Below are positions 9,101 to 10,828 of a DNA stretch of 10,828 bases, one piece after another. The stretch covers positions 1-10,828 of the forward strand of contig CAYQJO010000152.1 in NCBI GenBank assembly GCA_964417785.1, written 5' to 3'. The translations under genes and the position numbers were made by a program. Each line of letters begins with the position of its first letter. Position 1 is the first letter of the stretch. The DNA is from DAOTUL01 sp034437435. GTDB lineage: Bacteria; Chloroflexota; Anaerolineae; Aggregatilineales; Phototrophicaceae. A model generated the notes under the pieces. The model was given only the letters and a program-made list of their open reading frames with translations, did no database searches and had not been told where the DNA came from.

Positions 9101-9235
9101 GGCTTCCCGCTGGCTGACGCGCAGCGCACCAATCTGGTTGAAGAGTACCAGTATGCCCTGGAAGTCACGGATAACACTGTCACCTTCGATATACACCCCT
9201 ACCAGATCGTGACGCTGCGGCTGCGGCCTGCATAG
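6101..9235 (+). CDS. Alpha-mannosidase, glycoside hydrolase family 38 (cytosolic type)
   Basis: A 1044-residue enzyme of normal length for bacterial and cytosolic-type class II alpha-mannosidases, which release mannose from alpha-mannosides with retention, using a zinc ion. The order is an N-terminal domain (about 1-245), the GH38 catalytic domain (about 246-530), a helical middle domain (about 525-610) and C-terminal beta-sandwich domains (about 640-1040). Zinc ligands and catalytic residues known from GH38 structures can be placed: His252 and Asp254 in GHAHIDVAWLW, Asp366 (nucleophile and ligand) in WLPDVFGYAW, and His523 in LELHRGTYTTQ. The glycine-rich YGDGGGGPT (464-472) and FHDIIPGS also fit the family. 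There is no signal peptide, so it works inside the cell, probably on imported mannose oligosaccharides or the organism's own glycans. The ATG at 6101 was chosen over GTG 6089 because of GAGGA 5 nt upstream. A strong hairpin terminator follows. All key residues are intact. Confidence 0.95.
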   Translation: MHDIRWTARKIAQRIALVDSWVYRDRSPLPAFHYTELMDPMDEPPVGADVDYSVWETVSPNSYWSRQDTNFVLRTTFEIPVAWDNEAPLALYLPLGDVGSFSHPEALVYIDGVAYATCDRHHQEILLRRRWQDGETYQLALHGWSGNQHPQGEIGRFLMRTCYIVQIDQPTRDFVILARNALEVANTVDANDPVRSHLLNALDDAFKQVDLREPIGDAFYQSIGQAMQTLQVGVQNAGPALDVHITATGHAHIDVAWLWTLGQTRLKAGRTFYNVMRFMEQFPHYRFNQSTAQLYDYVRQDYPTLFEAIKDRVAEDRWEVIGGMWVEADCNLSGPESLARQFLLGTSFFRKHFGDNVMTPVLWLPDVFGYAWNLPQLIKEAGLEYFFTIKIGWSQYNRLPYDTFWWQGLDGTQVLTHFSTTPESHNLEARATYNAYPTPGTAIGTWRRFQQKDESHDVLMVYGYGDGGGGPTREMLENIQVMGELAGVPHVQSGKVRDFFTQVEADSGEKLPVWNGELYLELHRGTYTTQSRNKRANRQSEFLLHDAEALAVLAKLLDSSYTYPAETFQKAWELVCLNQFHDIIPGSSITAVYRESLQQYAEVRTMTEQARDAALQAIAGKHNGHVLIVNPTSFARTDLAFWPHHLAEGKCFERVGGVITQKTTDGTWIGVGEIAPYSVVALSVVDGEPVTPETSLHIAPDILENDYVRVEINAGGDITRIYDRLYEREVMPPDTLSNQFLAFEDRPLNWDAWDVDIFYDDKVYFAEPAESIRVIESGPLRGTVEIKRRILNSSYVQRISLSYNSPRIDFDTEIDWHEKHILLKAAFPVDVLSPHATYEIQWGNVERPTHRNTSWDWARFEMAAQKWVDLSEGDYGVSLLNDSKYGHAIHDNVIQISLLRGPIQPDPQADQGHHRFAYSLLPHTGSWGRRTIAHAYALNDSLLAVTGTVGKAVARPAEGLLSVDGENVVIETVKWAEDGDGIIIRLYECMRRRGTTTLRTGFPLADAQRTNLVEEYQYALEVTDNTVTFDIHPYQIVTLRLRPA

Positions 9236-9254
9236 TCGGTATTTATGTCAATTG

Positions 9255-9280
9255 AACCCGGCACTCATGTGCCGGGTTTA
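9255..9280 (+). terminator. Hairpin terminator after the alpha-mannosidase gene
   Basis: Perfect inverted repeat: AACCCGGCAC (9255-9264), loop TCAT, GTGCCGGGTT (9269-9278), then TTTA. It begins 19 bp after the mannosidase stop. The stem is GC-rich with 10 pairs but the T-tail is short (three T's), so termination may be partial. It separates the SRPBCC/mannosidase unit from the Rieske gene. Confidence 0.75.
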
Positions 9281-9309
9281 TGCTCATTGCAAGTAGAAAG
9301 GTCGATACA

Positions 9310-9678
9310 ATGAGTGAACGTATTCTGATAGGGGACGCAGGCGACTTCATCGTCGGTAAACTCCAAACGGTCGATGTCAACGGCAAGTCCGTAGTCATCA
9401 CCCGGACCGAAAACGGCTTATGTGGCCTGCGCAATCAGTGTTCTCATTTGCCACTGCCGATCAACGGCGGCAAAGTGGAAAACGGTACCGTCGTTTGCCC
9501 CTGGCACAACTCCCGCTTCGATGTCTGCACGGGCGAGAACCTGGACTGGGTACCAGGTGTGGCCGGGATCAAACTGCCCAGATGGTCGCAAGGGTTGATG
9601 GCGATGGGCAAGAAGCCACAGGGTATCCAGAGCTACACTGTGATCGAGGAAGACGGCAAAGTTTACGTCGAAGTTTAA
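9310..9678 (+). CDS. Rieske [2Fe-2S] ferredoxin-type protein
   Basis: A 122-residue protein with one complete Rieske cluster site: Cys44-x-His46 in CSHLPLP and Cys63-x-x-His66 in CPWHNSRFD, with 16 residues between. Two Cys and two His ligate a 2Fe-2S cluster that passes single electrons, usually to an oxygenase or another reductase. There is no membrane anchor or signal peptide, so it is a soluble ferredoxin-like form. The short C-terminal part (SYTVIEEDGKVYVEV) is the usual closing strand pair. No oxygenase, reductase or nitrite reductase large subunit lies in the window, so its partner is unknown. The ATG at 9310 was chosen because AGAAAGG lies 8 nt upstream. The in-frame ATG at 9280 falls within the preceding terminator and has no ribosome site. 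Its TAA stop is also the left flank of a MITE-like element. Confidence 0.9.
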   Translation: MSERILIGDAGDFIVGKLQTVDVNGKSVVITRTENGLCGLRNQCSHLPLPINGGKVENGTVVCPWHNSRFDVCTGENLDWVPGVAGIKLPRWSQGLMAMGKKPQGIQSYTVIEEDGKVYVEV

Positions 9679-9820
9679 GGCTTTTCCAGAAAAATACATA
9701 GCCCGGTGCGCTACATTTCTGCGGACGGCAATAATGCCGTCCCTACCCACAAACATGGGTTTTCGTAGGGACGCGATTTTTCGCGTCCGCCGTGAGAATA
9801 GCTATTTTCTTGGAAACGCC
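9679..9820. mobile_element. 142-bp MITE-like palindromic element with TAA flanks
   Basis: Terminal inverted repeats: GGCTTTTCCAGAAAAATA (9679-9696) against the reverse complement of 9803-9820, matching at 15 of 18 positions. The ends are flanked directly by TAA at 9676-9678 and TAA at 9821-9823, as expected for a 3-bp (or TA-centred) target duplication. The left TAA is the stop codon of the Rieske gene, so an insertion there would have kept the stop. The centre (9721-9790) is a second, nested set of palindromes listed separately. No open reading frame is present, so it would need a transposase in trans. An alternative is a structured 3' end or bidirectional terminator of the Rieske transcript. 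The repeat symmetry is seen; the mobile nature is inferred. Confidence 0.5.
9721..9790. repeat. 70-bp core: two inverted hairpin units with compensatory stems
   Basis: Two 26-bp units face each other. The plus-strand unit is 9721-9746 and the minus-strand unit is 9790-9765. Both read GCGGACG, ten variable bases, then CGTCCCTAC. In the left unit the ten bases begin GC and end GC; in the right unit they begin CG and end CG. Each unit therefore still folds into an 8-bp hairpin (GGACGGCA/TGCCGTCC and GGACGCGA/TCGCGTCC). The 18-bp spacer can fold as CCCA/TGGG, and CCCTAC pairs with GTAGGG outside it. GTAGGG-containing palindromes of this kind are, as far as I recall, common dispersed repeats in cyanobacteria and Chloroflexota. 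Confidence 0.8.
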
Positions 9821-9823
9821 TAA

Positions 9824-9941
9824 GAGACTGACCCCGCGAGTTATTCATCCCGGATTCATCATTTTAAGGCGCAAATGTTAGGAAATCGCAAGGACCCATC
9901 ACGTATGGTGAAAACACCTGAACAATGTGGAGTTGTGGACC
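9824..9941. other. Intergenic leader of the RmlC-like gene
   Basis: No gene is supported here. The heptamer ATTCATC is repeated directly at 9843-9849 and 9854-9860 with an 11-bp period, about one helical turn, which could be a regulator site. A short frame, 9905-9997 (30 codons), has AAGGA about 10 nt upstream and overlaps the RmlC-like start in another frame; nothing else supports it. GGAG at 9930-9933 is the ribosome site of the gene at 9942. No convincing -35/-10 pair was found. Confidence 0.35.
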
Positions 9942-10463
9942 ATGCGCGTTATCCAAACCAGAATCACCGGAGCCTACATCGTCGAAATGGAACGTAACAC
10001 CGAGTGGACCCCCAATGCACTGACTCGGGCGCTGCGTTCGGCGGGATTGCCCCTGGATGCGAGACAGCGTTCGGCGGCATTCAGCTATGAAAAAGGCTCG
10101 TTGTGTGGGTTACACATGCATTTTTCCTCCTCCAATCAAGCGCGTATGGTCCATGTCACTCAGGGTACCATTTACGAGGTGGTCGTGGACATGCGTCCAG
10201 GATCACCCACGTATCTTGAGCATGTCGGCGTTGAGCTTTCGACGCAGAACAACCGGGCGCTGTATTTCGCCGGTACGTTCGCCTTTGGCTACCAGACGCT
10301 GACGGAAGACTCTGAGGTGCGCACATTGTCGGGAGCAGTCGCCGCGAATACGAACCGGCGCGGCCTGCGTTATAATGATCCGGCACTGGGAATCCGGTGG
10401 CCGGAGCCGGTGAGCGTCATTTCCAGTATCGACGCGAACTGGACGCTTTTCAACCATCGCTAA
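9942..10463 (+). CDS. Degenerate RmlC-family (dTDP-4-dehydrorhamnose 3,5-epimerase-like) cupin
   Basis: A 173-residue protein that follows the RmlC layout from end to end: MRVIQT at the start, GLHMHF (56-61), VVDMRPGSPTY and VGVELSTQNNRALYF in the middle, and RGLRYNDPALGIRWPEP near the end. In true RmlC enzymes these are RGLHYQ, VDLRKGSPTF, GVELSAENK and RGIRWNDPDLGIDWP. Several residues expected for catalysis or substrate binding are changed. The Arg before GLH is Cys55, the Lys of QAKLVRV is Arg68, the His of FAHGF is Phe115, the N-terminal DxRG segment is absent, and no Tyr lies between residues 118 and 143 where the catalytic Tyr should be. The His58 base is kept. It may be a related sugar-nucleotide enzyme, a binding protein or a decayed copy; the frame is intact. 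The ATG at 9942 has GGAG 8 nt upstream; the GTG at 9927 has none. No other rml genes are present. Confidence 0.75.
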   Translation: MRVIQTRITGAYIVEMERNTEWTPNALTRALRSAGLPLDARQRSAAFSYEKGSLCGLHMHFSSSNQARMVHVTQGTIYEVVVDMRPGSPTYLEHVGVELSTQNNRALYFAGTFAFGYQTLTEDSEVRTLSGAVAANTNRRGLRYNDPALGIRWPEPVSVISSIDANWTLFNHR

Positions 10464-10472
10464 AGCCCTGTG

Positions 10473-10545
10473 GCCTGTAGCCGGGTTGTCGTCTCCTTGC
10501 CAGACCTTGCTACTTGTGCTGAAGCCCGGTTACGGGCCTACAGGC
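10473..10545. repeat. 73-bp palindromic element after the RmlC-like gene
   Basis: GCCTGTAG (10473-10480) pairs perfectly with CTACAGGC (10538-10545). Just inside, CCGGG (10481-10485) can pair with CCCGG (10525-10529), or alternatively GCCCG-GTTA-CGGGC (10524-10537) forms its own hairpin. It starts 9 bp after the RmlC-like stop. A T-rich stretch (TTGTTATTTT) follows, so it may help end transcription. It could also be another small dispersed repeat. Confidence 0.55.
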
Positions 10546-10552
10546 TTGTTAT

Positions 10553-10586
10553 TTTACTACTTAGAATAAAAGGTATAAGTAGTAAA
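10553..10586. repeat. Perfect 11-bp AT-rich inverted repeat
   Basis: TTTACTACTTA (10553-10563) and TAAGTAGTAAA (10576-10586) are exact reverse complements around a 12-nt loop. The segment is markedly AT-rich between GC-rich flanks. It could be an operator for a dimeric regulator, a weak hairpin terminator, or an element end. The geometry is seen; function is not. Confidence 0.6.
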
Positions 10587-10629
10587 TGGTTTCTGGATCG
10601 CCCCGCTTTTCGCGTTGTGTTGGGGCAGA

Positions 10630-10678
10630 CCGGCAAACCCATCGTGTCTGTATGGCGGCGCGGCTGGGTTTGCGCCGG
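10630..10678. repeat. Inverted repeat CCGG-CAAACCCA / TGGGTTTG-cg-CCGG
   Basis: CAAACCCA (10634-10641) is the exact complement of TGGGTTTG (10665-10672). CCGG (10630-10633) continues the pairing with CCGG (10675-10678) after a 2-nt bulge. The loop is 23 nt. It is one of several stems in this gene-free stretch. Confidence 0.45.
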
Positions 10679-10753
10679 ATTTTCCGTTTGTGCGTCTCAT
10701 CCGGTCCACCGCCGCCGGAATCCCAAATGAGCGCCCTGCCCCAGAAAAGCCTG

Positions 10754-10805
10754 GCGGACGCCCGGTTGGGCGTCGTGGCGGGACAGCACGCGGGCCGTCC
10801 CCTAC
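10754..10805. repeat. Two further copies of the GCGGACG-type hairpin unit
   Basis: The first copy, 10754-10774, is GCGGACG, ten bases forming CCC-GGTT-GGG, then CGTC. This gives a perfect stem GACGCCC (10757-10763) / GGGCGTC (10768-10774). The second, 10778-10805, runs GCGGGAC to GTCCCCTAC with stem GGGACAGC (10780-10787) / GCCGTCCC (10794-10801), one mismatch. Both resemble the unit at 9721-9746, with the stem kept and its inner bases changed. Confidence 0.55.
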
Positions 10806-10828
10806 GGTGTCGCAACCATTGCCGCCAT

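Larger units (their letters stand above)
10464..10828. other. 365-bp gene-free region rich in inverted repeats
   Basis: Open frames exist (plus strand 10470-10730, minus strand 10561-10815, plus strand 10586 to the window edge), but their products are rich in Arg, Cys, Pro and Ser, match no family I know and cross the palindromes, so I do not call them genes. The region carries at least five inverted repeats listed separately. It may be a cluster of small dispersed repeats, the 3' end of the RmlC-like transcript, or a structured RNA. Confidence 0.5.

Noticed and set aside
9280..9282. Upstream ATG for the Rieske protein
   Set aside because: It abuts the terminator hairpin and lacks a ribosome site, while ATG 9310 has AGAAAGG 8 nt upstream.
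9905..9997. Possible 30-codon leader peptide before the RmlC-like gene
   Set aside because: The ribosome site is weak and distant, the peptide has no attenuator-like run of one amino acid, and no terminator/antiterminator pair follows.
10561..10815. Minus-strand open frame (84 codons) in the final gene-free region
   Set aside because: Arg-, Pro- and Ser-rich product without a domain; it crosses several palindromes and ends within the AT-rich inverted repeat. Probably a frame through repeat DNA.
10586..10828. Plus-strand frame open from ATG 10586 to the window edge, with AAAAGG upstream
   Set aside because: The product is Cys/Arg/Pro-rich and unlike any protein family; the start lies on the edge of the inverted repeat. 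Sequence beyond the window would be needed to revisit it.
1..10828. CRISPR array, tRNA, rRNA or transposase gene
   Set aside because: No regularly spaced direct repeats, no tRNA-like cloverleaf or rRNA sequence and no transposase motif were seen on either strand.

Overview
The window looks like a piece of a chromosome from a free-living, moderately GC-rich bacterium. Chloroflexota (Anaerolineae-like) is the most likely source. The grounds are a multi-domain PPC lipoprotein, a DUF624/YesL-type membrane protein beside carbohydrate genes, a long cytosolic-type GH38 alpha-mannosidase, and GTAGGG-type palindromic repeats. This is an inference from gene content, not a phylogenetic result.

Left half (1-3670), carbohydrate genes. 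A DUF624/YesL-like membrane protein (66-728, minus strand) diverges from a plus-strand pair. The two start codons are only 25 bp apart, and their Shine-Dalgarno sites sit back to back in that gap. The plus-strand pair is a putative TIM-barrel glycoside hydrolase of unassigned family (754-2337) and a right-handed parallel beta-helix protein (2348-3670). Neither has a signal peptide. The ribosome site of the second gene overlaps the stop codon of the first, so they are almost certainly one transcription unit.

Middle (3693-9235). A lipoprotein carries about five PPC-like beta-sandwich domains (3693-5561). A likely TATAAT box follows, then an SRPBCC (START-like) protein (5613-6092) that sits 8 bp upstream of a complete GH38 alpha-mannosidase (6101-9235) with all four zinc and catalytic residues visible. 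A clean 10-bp-stem hairpin (9255-9278) ends this unit.

Right part (9310-10828), accessory in character. A Rieske ferredoxin (9310-9678) is followed directly, at its stop codon, by a 142-bp MITE-like palindromic element flanked by TAA on both sides. A degenerate RmlC-family cupin (9942-10463) comes next, lacking several residues expected of a working epimerase. The last 365 bp hold no convincing gene but are dense in inverted repeats. Two of these are further copies of the hairpin unit found in the MITE-like element.

Together, the YesL-like protein, the two signal-less carbohydrate proteins and the cytosolic-type mannosidase fit intracellular breakdown of imported, mannose-containing oligosaccharides. 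The transporter and regulator are not in the window. No CRISPR array, tRNA, rRNA or transposase was seen. The strongest candidates for something undescribed are the hairpin-unit repeat family (two inverted units with compensatory stem changes), the catalytically altered RmlC-like protein, and the unassigned hydrolase/beta-helix pair.
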